DNA of 64,000 nucleotides, from positions 62,001 through 126,000 of IMG/VR virus record IMGVR_UViG_3300032224_000723; one strand, given 5' to 3'. The notes under the pieces are model-generated. The model ran no database searches. It saw only the letters and a list, made by a program, of their open reading frames with translations, and had not been told where the DNA came from. Positions 1-9,113 of the stretch are shown in pieces; the stretch's first letter is position 1, and each line of letters opens with the position of its first letter. Both the position numbers and the translations under genes were made by a program. This stretch comes from a virus.

Positions 1-736
1 AGATGACAATATTGATATATTCCGTGAAGGTTTAGAATTAATTGCTAAAGATCCTGACCCATACGCTGTTCTAATGACCAGCCATTATCCAGAAAGTATT
101 AGAGCTGTTTCTTACTTTAACGGACAACCAGCCAGTTATAATTACTTAACTTATAACATGGAAAACAACGATGCCATTAGAGTTATGAAAAAAGAATACT
201 TTGAATGGTACTTGGATCAAGCTACTAATCCAGATCAATTTATTTTTAGAACTGAGCATTGGAACAACATTAGAATCCTACGCAATAAACTATACATCCC
301 CACTAAAGAGCAGTTTAGACACTTTGACGGATATCATCACGTACAAGTAGGACCAGACGTTTGCCCTCCATTGGAAATCCCCGCAGGATTCTTTGAAGGC
401 ATGACCATACGCTATGGATTTGATGATAGGCAAGCAGATGCAGTGAATATTAATCCCCAAGCCAAAGATTTATATACTGTTGATCCCGACAGGGGCACGG
501 ACTATAGATTTACTCTTGACACACTGCCTGCATTTTGGAAGCCTTACATCAAACAAGTTGTCTGCGCAGACAACATTGATGAAGAAAAAATGAATCAAGC
601 CTATGATACATACTTGTTGGAATTGACTAGGATTGACATTAATTGGCATCATGTGGGTGCAGTGTTTGACGATTCAAATTGGCCACCCGCACAGTGGCTC
701 AACAACCACACCAAAGCCTACGTATTTGAAGAATAA
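1..736 (+). CDS. Unknown phage protein, 5' end outside window
   Basis: The reading frame is open from base 2 and ends at TAA 734-736, so the gene begins before the window; the first internal ATG at 74 is probably not its start. About 244 residues are visible. The product is soluble, rich in aromatic and acidic residues, with no signal peptide or membrane segment in the visible part. I recognise no family motif. A promoter follows it, so it probably ends a transcription unit. Function is not assigned. Confidence 0.7.
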   Translation, partial: DDNIDIFREGLELIAKDPDPYAVLMTSHYPESIRAVSYFNGQPASYNYLTYNMENNDAIRVMKKEYFEWYLDQATNPDQFIFRTEHWNNIRILRNKLYIPTKEQFRHFDGYHHVQVGPDVCPPLEIPAGFFEGMTIRYGFDDRQADAVNINPQAKDLYTVDPDRGTDYRFTLDTLPAFWKPYIKQVVCADNIDEEKMNQAYDTYLLELTRIDINWHHVGAVFDDSNWPPAQWLNNHTKAYVFEE

Positions 737-741
737 TACAG

Positions 742-770
742 TTGCTTTTGTTTGGTATTTCACGTATAAT
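742..770 (+). promoter_or_regulatory. Sigma-70-like promoter upstream of the DsbA-like gene
   Basis: TTGCTT (742-747), a 17-bp spacer and a perfect TATAAT (765-770). The gap between genes is only 53 bases. An AGGAG-type ribosome site follows before the ATG at 790. It would drive the DsbA-like, membrane protein and DNA polymerase genes. Confidence 0.6.
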
Positions 771-789
771 AACTTTTTAGGAGATAACT

Positions 790-1056
790 ATGACTGACTA
801 TAATCGCAGTTTTAATGGCGATGCCAAAATTAAACTCACACAACTAATCAACGAAGGCATGCAAGTTCTTCAAGAAGTTGAAGACTTGAATGCAGGCCTT
901 AATGAAACAATTAAAGCAGTGGCAGAAGAACTTGAAATCAAACCTGCTACACTTAAAAAAGCAGTTAAGATTGCACACAAAGCCAAACTTGGCGAAACTA
1001 ATCGCGACCACGATGAACTAAACACTATTTTGGAAACAGTGGGCAAAACTCTTTGA
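790..1056 (+). CDS. dsbA: DsbA-like double-stranded DNA-binding protein (late-transcription type)
   Basis: A helical protein of 88 residues with alternating acidic and basic stretches. The central part (about residues 12-65) resembles the T4 DsbA family: an amphipathic segment, a segment reading ETIKAVAEELEIKPATLKKA, and a basic tail. In T4, DsbA binds dsDNA near late promoters and its gene lies among replication and late-transcription genes; here it sits directly ahead of the polymerase cluster. The start ATG 790 has an AGGAG-like site (778-784) and its own promoter. The family call rests on remembered resemblance, not a search; the alternative is an unrelated small helical DNA-binding protein. 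This is phage DsbA, not the disulfide oxidoreductase of the same name. Confidence 0.6.
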   Translation: MTDYNRSFNGDAKIKLTQLINEGMQVLQEVEDLNAGLNETIKAVAEELEIKPATLKKAVKIAHKAKLGETNRDHDELNTILETVGKTL

Positions 1057-1343
1057 ACGATATATTAAATGGTGTCTTTAACTGGATCAGAGAAGATTAC
1101 AAAAGCAATAGAATTCGTTTTTGTCTTGAGGTCCTTGCTTGGGCTATTTCTATTGGCTGTAGTATCACTATGGCACTCACCGTTCCAACACCACCTCTCC
1201 TCTATATGTACCCAGTGTGGATCACTGGTTGTGCTATATATGCTGGGTGTGCTTATAGTCGGCGTTCCTTTGGTATGCTTGCTAATTACATTCTTCTTAC
1301 CACAATCGACACAATCGGATTAATAAGGATGCTTATTGCATGA
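1053..1343 (+). CDS. Small integral membrane protein
   Basis: 96 residues. The TTG start at 1053 overlaps the upstream TGA (TTGA), a coupling arrangement that recurs in this window. Hydrophobic segments lie at about residues 24-44, 49-66 and 74-94, with positive residues between them, so two or three membrane helices are likely. The stop overlaps the polymerase ATG (ATGA at 1340-1343). A shorter ORF in another frame (1069-1323) is rejected because its composition is less protein-like and it lacks these couplings. A role as a transporter fragment or membrane anchor for replication cannot be decided. Confidence 0.6.
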   Translation: MNDILNGVFNWIREDYKSNRIRFCLEVLAWAISIGCSITMALTVPTPPLLYMYPVWITGCAIYAGCAYSRRSFGMLANYILLTTIDTIGLIRMLIA

Positions 1344-4003
1344 GTTATGTTGACGCACTATTTGATAGGCAAAAGGATCGAATTCACGTGGTAGAACGTG
1401 TTAATGGTGAACGTGTATACACAGAGTATCCTGTTAATTATATTTTTTATTATGATGACCCCAAGGGAAAACATCGTACTATCTATGGTACACCAGTAAC
1501 TAGATTTGCTACACGCAGTGGTAAAGAGTTTCAAAAAGAACTAAGACTACAAAACGGCAAACGCATATGGGAAAGTGATTTCAAGCCTGTATTCCGTTGT
1601 CTCGAAGAAAACTATTTAGGTGCAGAACCTCCTAAACTACACACAGCATTCTTTGACATTGAAGCCAACTTTGATCCCGAACGTGGCTTTGCACCTACTA
1701 ACGACCCATTTAATAACATCACTGCTATCAGTGTGTACTTGGACTGGCTAGACAAACTAATTACACTGGCTATCCCACCTAAGTCAATGAGCTGGGAAAC
1801 AGCAGAAGAAATCTGTGCTAAGTTTGAAAACTGTTTTATCTTCGAACGTGAAGAAGATATGCTAGATACATTCTTAAACCTAATAGATGATGCAGATATT
1901 ATAACTGGCTGGAACAGTGAAGGCTATGACATTCCCTATACAGTTGGTCGTATTACTCGTGTGCTGAGTAAAGACGACACACGTCGTATGTGTTTGTGGG
2001 GACAATTTCCCAAGCAAAGAGAATTTGAACGCTTTGGTGCAACCAATACAACATTTGATTTGATTGGTCGTGTGCATATGGACTATATGCAACTATATCG
2101 CAAATACACATATGAAGAACGCCATAGCTATAGTTTAGATGCTATTGGCGAATACGAACTTGATGAACGTAAAACACCTTATGAAGGTACGTTGGACCAG
2201 TTGTATAACAAAGACTTTGAAAAGTTTATTGTTTACAACAGACAAGATACTCGCTTGATAGCGAAACTGGATAAGAAACTTCGTTTCTTAGATTTGGCAA
2301 ATACCATTGCTCACGATAACACAGTGTTATTGCAGACAACAATGGGTGCCGTAGCAACTACTGAACAGGCAATTATCAATGAAGCACACAGTCAAGGATT
2401 GGTCGTACCTAACAGAAAAGGACGAGAGGAAGAAGTCGAATCGCAGGCAGCAGGTGCCTATGTTGCTTATCCCAAAAAAGGTATGCACAAATACATCGGA
2501 GCAATTGACATCAACTCGCTCTATCCCTCGGCTATTCGAGCCCTTAACATGGGACCAGAAACAATCATAGGACAACTACGTCCCATAATGACAGACAAAC
2601 TAATTGCAGAACGCATGTCAGCGGGATCTAGCTTTGCGGCTGCTTGGGAAGGTTTGTTTGGGTCATTGGAGTATGAAGCTATGATGGCTGGAGAAGTAGG
2701 CACAGAGTTAACTATAGACTGGGAAGCAGATGGCACCAGTGATGTATGCAGTGCCGCAGATGTATGGCGAATTATCTTTGACAGCAACAAACCATGGACT
2801 GTCAGCGCCAATGGTACAATCTTTACTTATGAAAAGAAAGGTATCATTCCTGGCTTGCTGGAACGTTGGTATGCTGAACGTAAGGAAATGCAAAAGAAGT
2901 TAAAGGAAAGCACAACACCCGAGGATCAAGAGTACTGGGATAAACGACAGCTGGTTAAGAAAATTAACTTGAACAGTTTGTATGGTGCTATTTTGAATCC
3001 AGGATGTCGCTTCTTTGATCACAGGATTGGACAAAGTACAACACTAACAGGACGTACTATTGCTAAACACATGGATGCTTTTGTTAATGAAGCAATCACT
3101 GGCAAGTATGATCACGTAGGTGATGCAATTATCTATGGTGACACCGACTCTGTGTACTTCAGTGCTTGGCCCATTGTTCAAGCAGATGTAGAAGCTGGGC
3201 GCATGGAATGGAACAAAGATGTTTGTATTCAAGTCTATAACAGCATTGCGGATCAAGTCAATGAATCGTTTCCTGCATTCATGGAACGTGCTTGTCATTG
3301 CCCCAGAGTCAATGGAGCAATTATCAAAGGCGGACGTGAACTGATTGCTACCAAAGGCTTGTTTATTAAAAAGAAACGCTATGCTGTACTGATCTTTGAC
3401 AAAGAGGGTAAGCGCAAAGATGTTAAAGGCAAACCTGGTGATGTAAAGGCCATGGGCTTGGACTTGAAGCGCAGTGATACTCCTAAGATTGTACAGGACT
3501 TCTTAAGTGAGATTTTGTTAGAAGTACTAACTGATGCCAAACGTGAAGATGTTATTGAGAAAATCAAAGAATTTAAAATTAAATTTCAAGAGCGGCCTGC
3601 TTGGGAAAAGGGTACACCCAAGCGTGTCAACAACTTGACCAAATACACAGCAGAAGAATCTAGACTGGGCAAAGCCAATATGCCAGGTCATGTACGTGCG
3701 GCAATGAATTGGAATAACTTGCGTAAGATGCATGGTGATAACTACAGCCTAGCTATTGTTGATGGTATGAAAACGATTGTTTGTAAACTAAAACAAAATC
3801 CTCTGGGTTATACATCCGTAGGCTACCCCACAGACGAAAGTCATATTCCAACTTGGTTTAAAGATTTACCATTTGATGATGGTATAATGGAAGAAACCAT
3901 TGTAGATCAAAAGGTAGAAAACTTGTTGGGTGTTCTAGACTGGAACATTGCTGAGAACACTAACATCAACAGCACATTTGATAGTTTGTTTAGTTTTGAA
4001 TAA
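1340..4003 (+). CDS. 43: Family B DNA polymerase, gp43 type
   Basis: An 887-residue replicative DNA polymerase with 3'-5' proofreading, close to T4 gp43 (898 aa). Exonuclease motif I is FFDIEAN (D106, E108), Exo II is the ITGWNSEGYDIPY stretch (about 189-201), and Exo III is YNRQDTR (about 299-305). Polymerase motif A is DINSLYPSAI (about 390), motif B is KINLNSLYGAI (about 541), and motif C is YGDTDSVYF (about 600) with both catalytic aspartates. A KKKRYA element follows near 680. The gene is one uninterrupted ORF with no intein or intron. Its ATG overlaps the upstream stop. It should work with the gp45-like clamp encoded at 6137, although a radical SAM gene and a methyltransferase gene separate them. 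Confidence 0.97.
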   Translation: MSYVDALFDRQKDRIHVVERVNGERVYTEYPVNYIFYYDDPKGKHRTIYGTPVTRFATRSGKEFQKELRLQNGKRIWESDFKPVFRCLEENYLGAEPPKLHTAFFDIEANFDPERGFAPTNDPFNNITAISVYLDWLDKLITLAIPPKSMSWETAEEICAKFENCFIFEREEDMLDTFLNLIDDADIITGWNSEGYDIPYTVGRITRVLSKDDTRRMCLWGQFPKQREFERFGATNTTFDLIGRVHMDYMQLYRKYTYEERHSYSLDAIGEYELDERKTPYEGTLDQLYNKDFEKFIVYNRQDTRLIAKLDKKLRFLDLANTIAHDNTVLLQTTMGAVATTEQAIINEAHSQGLVVPNRKGREEEVESQAAGAYVAYPKKGMHKYIGAIDINSLYPSAIRALNMGPETIIGQLRPIMTDKLIAERMSAGSSFAAAWEGLFGSLEYEAMMAGEVGTELTIDWEADGTSDVCSAADVWRIIFDSNKPWTVSANGTIFTYEKKGIIPGLLERWYAERKEMQKKLKESTTPEDQEYWDKRQLVKKINLNSLYGAILNPGCRFFDHRIGQSTTLTGRTIAKHMDAFVNEAITGKYDHVGDAIIYGDTDSVYFSAWPIVQADVEAGRMEWNKDVCIQVYNSIADQVNESFPAFMERACHCPRVNGAIIKGGRELIATKGLFIKKKRYAVLIFDKEGKRKDVKGKPGDVKAMGLDLKRSDTPKIVQDFLSEILLEVLTDAKREDVIEKIKEFKIKFQERPAWEKGTPKRVNNLTKYTAEESRLGKANMPGHVRAAMNWNNLRKMHGDNYSLAIVDGMKTIVCKLKQNPLGYTSVGYPTDESHIPTWFKDLPFDDGIMEETIVDQKVENLLGVLDWNIAENTNINSTFDSLFSFE

Positions 4004-5105
4004 AATTATACCGCTAATTAAGATCAATAACCCCGTCTATGCTGAAAGGAATCCTCTCAGCGAAAGTGATGTTGCAGACGATCACAAGTGGAACTATAAG
4101 CAAAGGTCAATGAACTTTGGCAAGGATTTAAATTTAAAAGGTCAGTATTGTTATCATCCGTTTAATACTATCACCATTGATAAATTTGGTGATGTTTACA
4201 CATGTATATGCCAAGCATGGTTGCCTGTTAGTATGGGCAAAATAACAGACTTTAATTCTTTCGAAGAAATTGTACAAAGTGTTCGAGCCCGAGAAATACA
4301 AGCCAGTATATTAGATGGAACTTACAAATATTGCGATGAAAATAGTTGTACTATTATTAAAGACGATCAATTGTCAAATAGCATAAGTCACAGAGTTGAT
4401 GTTATTGATTGGATTAATTTTGCATTAGATGATAGCTGTAATTTAACTTGTCCCAGTTGTCGAACTGAATTTAAATTTGTCAGTGAAGGCACTGAATACG
4501 ATTTAAGAATCAAAATAGTCAATCACTTAATTAAGTTAATAGAAAACTATGATTATAAACTTAAATTTACTTTAAGTGGAGATGGCGATCCGTTTGCTAG
4601 TTTGATATATCGACATTTTTTAACTAATTTAGAATTGACTAATAATAAAAATATTGAAATAGAAATAGTAACTAATGGTGTATTGGTAAAAGATCATTGG
4701 CATAAAATGGCCGGAGTCTACAACAACATTGTTAGATTTAAGGTTAGTTTTGATGCAGGCACTAAACAAGTATACGAAAAAATACGTCGTGGCGGGAGTT
4801 GGGAAAAACTTTTAGACAGTGCAAAATATATTGTAGATTGGAAAAAATCTAACAATTCAAAGTTAACTTTGGCTTCGAATTTTGTAGTACAAAATGATAA
4901 CTATACAGATATTCCTGCTTATGTAGAATTATGTGATGGGTTAGGGTTTGACGAAATAAACTTTCAAAAAATTGACAACTGGGGAACTTTTAAAAACTTT
5001 AAAGAACACGCAATATGGCAAGTTGATCACCCTAATCACCAAGATTTTTTAATACATCTGCAAAAAATAAATCTAAATAAAAAAGTAAATCTAAATAATT
5101 TATAA
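3996..5105 (+). CDS. Radical SAM protein with N-terminal twitch/SPASM-like cysteines
   Basis: About 369 residues if it starts at TTG 3996, inside the polymerase stop (TTGAATAA); the frame stays open upstream within the polymerase gene. The 4Fe-4S/SAM motif is CNLTCPSC (C148, C152, C155). Before the core lies a second cysteine set: C52, C70/C72, C113, C118, with CYHPF and a later GW/LPV segment. This layout (C-x17-C-x-C, then C-x4-C) is shared with the - strand protein at 50161-51222, as are the downstream FTLSGDGDPF-type glycine motif and the KIRRGG segment, so the two are paralogues. Family members use a 5'-deoxyadenosyl radical on peptides, sugars or small molecules. The substrate here is unknown. 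The next gene overlaps (TAATG). Confidence 0.85.
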   Translation: MNKIIPLIKINNPVYAERNPLSESDVADDHKWNYKQRSMNFGKDLNLKGQYCYHPFNTITIDKFGDVYTCICQAWLPVSMGKITDFNSFEEIVQSVRAREIQASILDGTYKYCDENSCTIIKDDQLSNSISHRVDVIDWINFALDDSCNLTCPSCRTEFKFVSEGTEYDLRIKIVNHLIKLIENYDYKLKFTLSGDGDPFASLIYRHFLTNLELTNNKNIEIEIVTNGVLVKDHWHKMAGVYNNIVRFKVSFDAGTKQVYEKIRRGGSWEKLLDSAKYIVDWKKSNNSKLTLASNFVVQNDNYTDIPAYVELCDGLGFDEINFQKIDNWGTFKNFKEHAIWQVDHPNHQDFLIHLQKINLNKKVNLNNL

Positions 5106-6091
5106 TGCAAATTAGTCAATTAATCAGCCTTAGGCACAAATTAGAAAAGTTGTTAGCGTTGTCTAATAGTGAGTTGTTGGACGTAGTAACTAAAGTGGTA
5201 TTTGACGTCGATGTAATAAGTAAGTCGATTTCTTTATTTCCGTTTACTGATCAAATTGATGCTAACATAATAGATGTAATCGACAATATATCAGCTATTA
5301 AATCTAATACAAATAACATTGATCATCTCATCCCCAAAGCTATAAAAGAAATTGACTTAGAAATTACCAAACTAGCAAAACCATATTATCAGAGTGGTTA
5401 CATTGTAAACGATGCTCCAGCACCAATGCCTGTTACTACAGATAATGAGTATCTTGTAAGAATATTACCTATTGATGATGGATCTAGGAATATGATAATA
5501 AATGTAGTCAGGGGCTACACTGACTGGCAGTATCCTACACTAGAGATTGGTCCTGGCAACGGGGATTGGACTGAGCATTTAATTGCAGGCGATCCTTTGT
5601 ATATTGCCGATACACGTCAAGTATATATTGATGCTACTTTAAGTAGGTTCAACGACATTTATAGAAGAAGAATGCGGCCTTATATTGTTAAAGAGGGCCT
5701 TGGGGAAAATTACGCAAACTTATCTGAATTACCACAAAATCAGTTTGGATTTGTTTTTGCATGGAATGTTTTTAACTATTTTCCTTTAGTTGAAATGACT
5801 TCTTATTTGCGCGAATCGTTTAAGGTACTGAGACCTGGTGGTGTAATGATGTTTAGTTACAACAACTGTGACATGCCCATTTGTGCATACAATGTAGAAG
5901 TTGGATATAAAAGTTGGATGACAAAAAATTTATTAATCGACACTTGCACAAACTTAGGATTTGAAATTATCAATACTCAGTCAGTAGCCGGTGCAGAAGA
6001 AGTTCATTGGATTGAAATTAAAAAACCTGGCAAACTAAGAACGGTAAAAGCACATCAAGCATTAGGTAAAATTTTACCCATTGGCTCTTGA
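5105..6091 (+). CDS. SAM-dependent methyltransferase with N-terminal helical region
   Basis: 328 residues. Residues 1-100 are helical, probably a coiled-coil or linker. A Rossmann methyltransferase domain follows at about 130-310: motif I is LEIGPGNGDW, an acidic residue (ADTRQ) follows strand 2, then FAWNVFNYF and the LRPGGVMMFSY motif typical of class I enzymes. The ATG overlaps the upstream radical SAM stop, so the two are coupled and may act on the same molecule. The acceptor is unknown. The position between the polymerase and clamp genes is unusual for T4-like phages. Confidence 0.8.
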   Translation: MQISQLISLRHKLEKLLALSNSELLDVVTKVVFDVDVISKSISLFPFTDQIDANIIDVIDNISAIKSNTNNIDHLIPKAIKEIDLEITKLAKPYYQSGYIVNDAPAPMPVTTDNEYLVRILPIDDGSRNMIINVVRGYTDWQYPTLEIGPGNGDWTEHLIAGDPLYIADTRQVYIDATLSRFNDIYRRRMRPYIVKEGLGENYANLSELPQNQFGFVFAWNVFNYFPLVEMTSYLRESFKVLRPGGVMMFSYNNCDMPICAYNVEVGYKSWMTKNLLIDTCTNLGFEIINTQSVAGAEEVHWIEIKKPGKLRTVKAHQALGKILPIGS

Positions 6092-6116
6092 AAAACCTAA
6101 ATAAAACATGTATAAT
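6088..6116 (+). promoter_or_regulatory. Sigma-70-like promoter of the sliding clamp gene
   Basis: TTGAAA (6088-6093), a 17-bp spacer and TATAAT (6111-6116). A GGAG ribosome site lies at 6128-6131, ahead of ATG 6137. The -35 element overlaps the end of the methyltransferase gene. Confidence 0.6.
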
Positions 6117-6136
6117 ACAATATCATTGGAGAAAAT

Positions 6137-6880
6137 ATGAAAGATCATTTACAGGACATCGTACAACATACTCATGGACTTGGGGTCATTGACCTTGTTA
6201 AAATCACAGGCACTGAACAGGAAACTACTTTAGAAGCCATCGACCAAGTAAATCGCACGGTTATCGTTAAAGCTAAATTTAATGGTGTTGTGTCTGACTT
6301 TATTGGCACATTTGGTATGCCTAATTTGGGTAAACTAAACACAATTCTTAACATTCCAGAATACAAGGAAGATGCTAAGATTACAGTAACACAACGAGCC
6401 AATGCCACCGGCGTTAACGAGCCCGACGGCATTCACTTTGAGAATAAAGTAGGCGACTTTAAAAACGATTATCGTTTAATGGGTTCTGGTATTGTTGAAG
6501 CACAACTAAAAACTAGCCGCATGGTTAAAGAAATTAAGTGGAGTGTTGAATTCCAGCCCAGCGCAGTTAGCATTCAGCGTTTAAAATTCCAAGCCAGTGC
6601 CAACAGCGAAGAAACAAATTTTGTTGCTAAAACAGAAAATGGAGACTTAAAGTTTTTCTTCGGTGACCATAGCAGTCATGCTGGTGATTTTGTTTTCCAC
6701 GCAGGTGTTAACGGGACATTGAGTAAAGCATACCGTTGGCCTGTTAGTGTTGTTATCAGCATTTTGAGCTTGCCTGGTGACAAGACATTTAAGATCAGTG
6801 GTGATGACGGTTTAATTGAAATTGCCGTCAACAGTGGTATTGCTGAATATCGTTATTTGTTACCTGCGCAGACAAAATAA
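6137..6880 (+). CDS. 45: Sliding clamp, gp45-like DNA polymerase processivity factor
   Basis: 247 residues, close to T4 gp45 (228 aa). The sequence matches the T4 clamp family in overall pattern: an N-terminal LGVIDLVKITG-type strand, a central GTFGMPNLGKLNTILN segment, and a C-terminal half rich in KISGDDGLIEIAV-like beta strands. T4 clamps form trimeric rings that tether gp43 and also activate late transcription. The gene has its own promoter and ribosome site. Its TAA overlaps the next ATG (TAATG at 6878-6882), coupling it to a sulfotransferase. The clamp-loader genes 44 and 62 are not seen in this window. Confidence 0.85.
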   Translation: MKDHLQDIVQHTHGLGVIDLVKITGTEQETTLEAIDQVNRTVIVKAKFNGVVSDFIGTFGMPNLGKLNTILNIPEYKEDAKITVTQRANATGVNEPDGIHFENKVGDFKNDYRLMGSGIVEAQLKTSRMVKEIKWSVEFQPSAVSIQRLKFQASANSEETNFVAKTENGDLKFFFGDHSSHAGDFVFHAGVNGTLSKAYRWPVSVVISILSLPGDKTFKISGDDGLIEIAVNSGIAEYRYLLPAQTK

Positions 6881-7572
6881 TGCCCAGGATACATGCTCCT
6901 CATTATGAGTATTGGATTCACAAAGGACATACATTTGGCCAATGTTTACATGGACCAGTTGGATCATCCGGATATTCTAATTACATACCAATACCTAAAT
7001 GTGGGAGCACCTGGGTTAATATCGTACTGTTTCATAGTTTAAATTGGCAAGTAGGTAACATCTATACAGATCCAGGTTTAGGTGAGCCTGGTGGGCTGGG
7101 GCTAAGCCACAATAGAAATTTAGTAGTATTGAGAGAACCTATTGAAAGATGGCTGTCAGGTATTGCTGAATACAGTTACAGATATCATGATCGAGATTTT
7201 ATAAACAATTTAAACAAACAAACATTAGATTTGATTTTTGATAGAGTAGCACTAGACGACCACACAGAAAAGCAAGTATACTACTGTCATGGATTACATC
7301 GATATCGGAGTTTATTTTTTCGTTGTGACTCGACATTAATTGAATTGTTTACGCAGTTCCTTACCAGTAACGGTGTAGACATAGATACCAGCAAAATACC
7401 GCCCGCTAATGTAACAGCAACAGATCAATATAAATTATCAATCAAAGAAACATTCCGTAATATCATAGAGAACGATATAAAATATAAAAACAAGTTAATA
7501 GATTATTTCAAAGCAGACTTTGATCTAATAGACAGCATAAATTTTTACCCACTAGACAATGAGAATAGATAA
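6880..7572 (+). CDS. PAPS-dependent sulfotransferase-like protein
   Basis: 230 residues. The 5'-phosphosulfate loop PIPKCGSTW (about 37-45) and the 3'-phosphate signature LREPIERWLSG (84-94) are the two hallmarks of PAPS sulfotransferases, best matching the carbohydrate sulfotransferase type. It should transfer sulfate from PAPS to a sugar or other hydroxyl or amine acceptor in the cytoplasm. It is coupled to the clamp gene upstream and overlaps the DpdA-like gene downstream by 14 nt. Either the sulfated product belongs with the glycan genes further right, or the gene is a cargo insertion among replication genes. No PAPS-making enzyme is visible, so PAPS would come from the host. Confidence 0.75.
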   Translation: MPRIHAPHYEYWIHKGHTFGQCLHGPVGSSGYSNYIPIPKCGSTWVNIVLFHSLNWQVGNIYTDPGLGEPGGLGLSHNRNLVVLREPIERWLSGIAEYSYRYHDRDFINNLNKQTLDLIFDRVALDDHTEKQVYYCHGLHRYRSLFFRCDSTLIELFTQFLTSNGVDIDTSKIPPANVTATDQYKLSIKETFRNIIENDIKYKNKLIDYFKADFDLIDSINFYPLDNENR

Positions 7573-9112
7573 CTTAACCAATAAACAAAGCGACTATGCA
7601 GTGTTCTTACCTGCACTAAGTAGCTTCTATGGCACTTACGTAGGCAAGCAACGACATGATCCTAATTTCATAGATAAAAACCGTATACCTGCAGACTTTG
7701 AAAACGGCATCGAAGGTATGAATTGGCTTAATGCAGATGCCGCATACTTTCCTTATAAGTGGACATTGTACAGTGCAGGGCATGCGAATCTAGATGTAAA
7801 CAAATTTGATGCCAAAGAAGATATGATTCGCAATCGCGACCCAAATACATTTATGTTGGGCGACAGCGGCGGATTTCAAATTGGTAAAGGTATATGGGAA
7901 GGCGATTGGAAGGATCCTAATTGTCCCAAGGCTGCTAAAAAACGAGCGCAAGTGCTGAGTTGGTTAGATGCATATTCAGATCGCGGAATGATCCTTGACA
8001 TTCCTGCGTGGGTCACACGCAGTCCTGCAGGCAGACGTGCTACTGGTATTACCACATATCAAGAAGCCGTAGATGCCACATACATCAACAATGAATACTT
8101 TATGAAGAATCGCACAGGTCGTTGCAAATTCTTAAATGTATTACAAGGCGACAATCATACTGATGCAGACGATTGGTATGACCGTATGAAGAAGTATTGT
8201 GATCCCAAACAGTATGCACAGCCTTTTGAAGGTTGGGCCATGGGAGGCCAAAATATGTGTGACATACATCTAGTGTTACGCAGACTAGTAGCACTACGTT
8301 TTGATGGATTGTTGGAATCTGGATTACATGATTGGATGCACTTTCTTGGTACAAGTAAATTAGAATGGGCTACATTGTTAACAGATATACAACGTGCAAT
8401 TCGCAAACATCACAATCCTACATTTACAATTAGCTTTGATTGTGCTAGCCCATTCCTTGCCACAGCCAATGGACAAATTTATTACGATGTGACCACTGAA
8501 GATAGAACTAAGTGGAGCTATCGTATGCAAGGTAGTGTAGATGATAAAAAATATGCCGCTGATACACGTAACTTTGGTGATGTATTGATGCAGGACAAAA
8601 TATTTGATTCGTTCTTACAAAGTCCTATTAGCGAGCGTATGCAAATCAAAGATGTTTGTGTGTACAAGCCTGGAGATCTAAATAAAATTGGTAAAGAAGG
8701 CAAAACATCATGGGATAGCTTTAGTTATGCATTGCAAATGGGCCATAATGTTTGGACACATATTCACGCAGTTCAGGAAGCAAATAGACAGTGTGATGCA
8801 GGTAAGTATCCAGAAATGTTAGTAGCAACAACTACAGACAAGAAAACATTCCGTCGTTACGATAGGAACTTTTTTAGAGATATTGTTGATGACATTTTTG
8901 CTACCAGTGACAGAGGCAAGGCTGAAGAACTAATTGAGCATTACAATAGATATTGGCTAAGTATTATTGGTACTCGAGGCGCAACAGGCAAAAAGACTTT
9001 TAACACCAGCACAGTGTTTAATGCATTGTTTGAACAAGATGCGCCCGAGGAACATCATATTGATGACAGCGGTTTAGATGAATCTAAATTAGACATTTTG
9101 GAGGCTGAATAA
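7559..9112 (+). CDS. dpdA: DpdA-like tRNA-guanine transglycosylase family protein (7-deazaguanine insertion into DNA)
   Basis: 517 residues. The nucleophile/base-pocket motif LGDSGGFQIG (D102, GGFQ 104-107) is diagnostic of the TGT superfamily. It is followed by an ILDIPAW aspartate region near 158, LNVLQGDNHTD near 195 and WAMGGQN near 227, the counterparts of the TGT QG and GG(I/L) segments. The CxCxxC zinc site of bacterial TGT is not seen, and the protein is longer than bacterial Tgt (about 375 aa). DpdA enzymes exchange guanine in DNA for preQ0 or related bases. FolE, QueD-like and QueE-like genes in the same window favour this over a tRNA role. It overlaps the sulfotransferase gene by 14 nt. 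Confidence 0.8.
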   Translation: MRIDNLTNKQSDYAVFLPALSSFYGTYVGKQRHDPNFIDKNRIPADFENGIEGMNWLNADAAYFPYKWTLYSAGHANLDVNKFDAKEDMIRNRDPNTFMLGDSGGFQIGKGIWEGDWKDPNCPKAAKKRAQVLSWLDAYSDRGMILDIPAWVTRSPAGRRATGITTYQEAVDATYINNEYFMKNRTGRCKFLNVLQGDNHTDADDWYDRMKKYCDPKQYAQPFEGWAMGGQNMCDIHLVLRRLVALRFDGLLESGLHDWMHFLGTSKLEWATLLTDIQRAIRKHHNPTFTISFDCASPFLATANGQIYYDVTTEDRTKWSYRMQGSVDDKKYAADTRNFGDVLMQDKIFDSFLQSPISERMQIKDVCVYKPGDLNKIGKEGKTSWDSFSYALQMGHNVWTHIHAVQEANRQCDAGKYPEMLVATTTDKKTFRRYDRNFFRDIVDDIFATSDRGKAEELIEHYNRYWLSIIGTRGATGKKTFNTSTVFNALFEQDAPEEHHIDDSGLDESKLDILEAE

Positions 9113-9113
9113 G

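Noticed and set aside
1069-1323. 84-codon + ORF overlapping the membrane protein gene in another frame
   Set aside because: It begins inside the TTG-started gene and lacks a ribosome site; the 1053 frame has exact overlaps at both ends.
2521-2811. ORF of 96 codons on the - strand inside the DNA polymerase gene
   Set aside because: It lies antisense within conserved polymerase motif regions, has no neighbour coupling, and is a shadow of the real gene.
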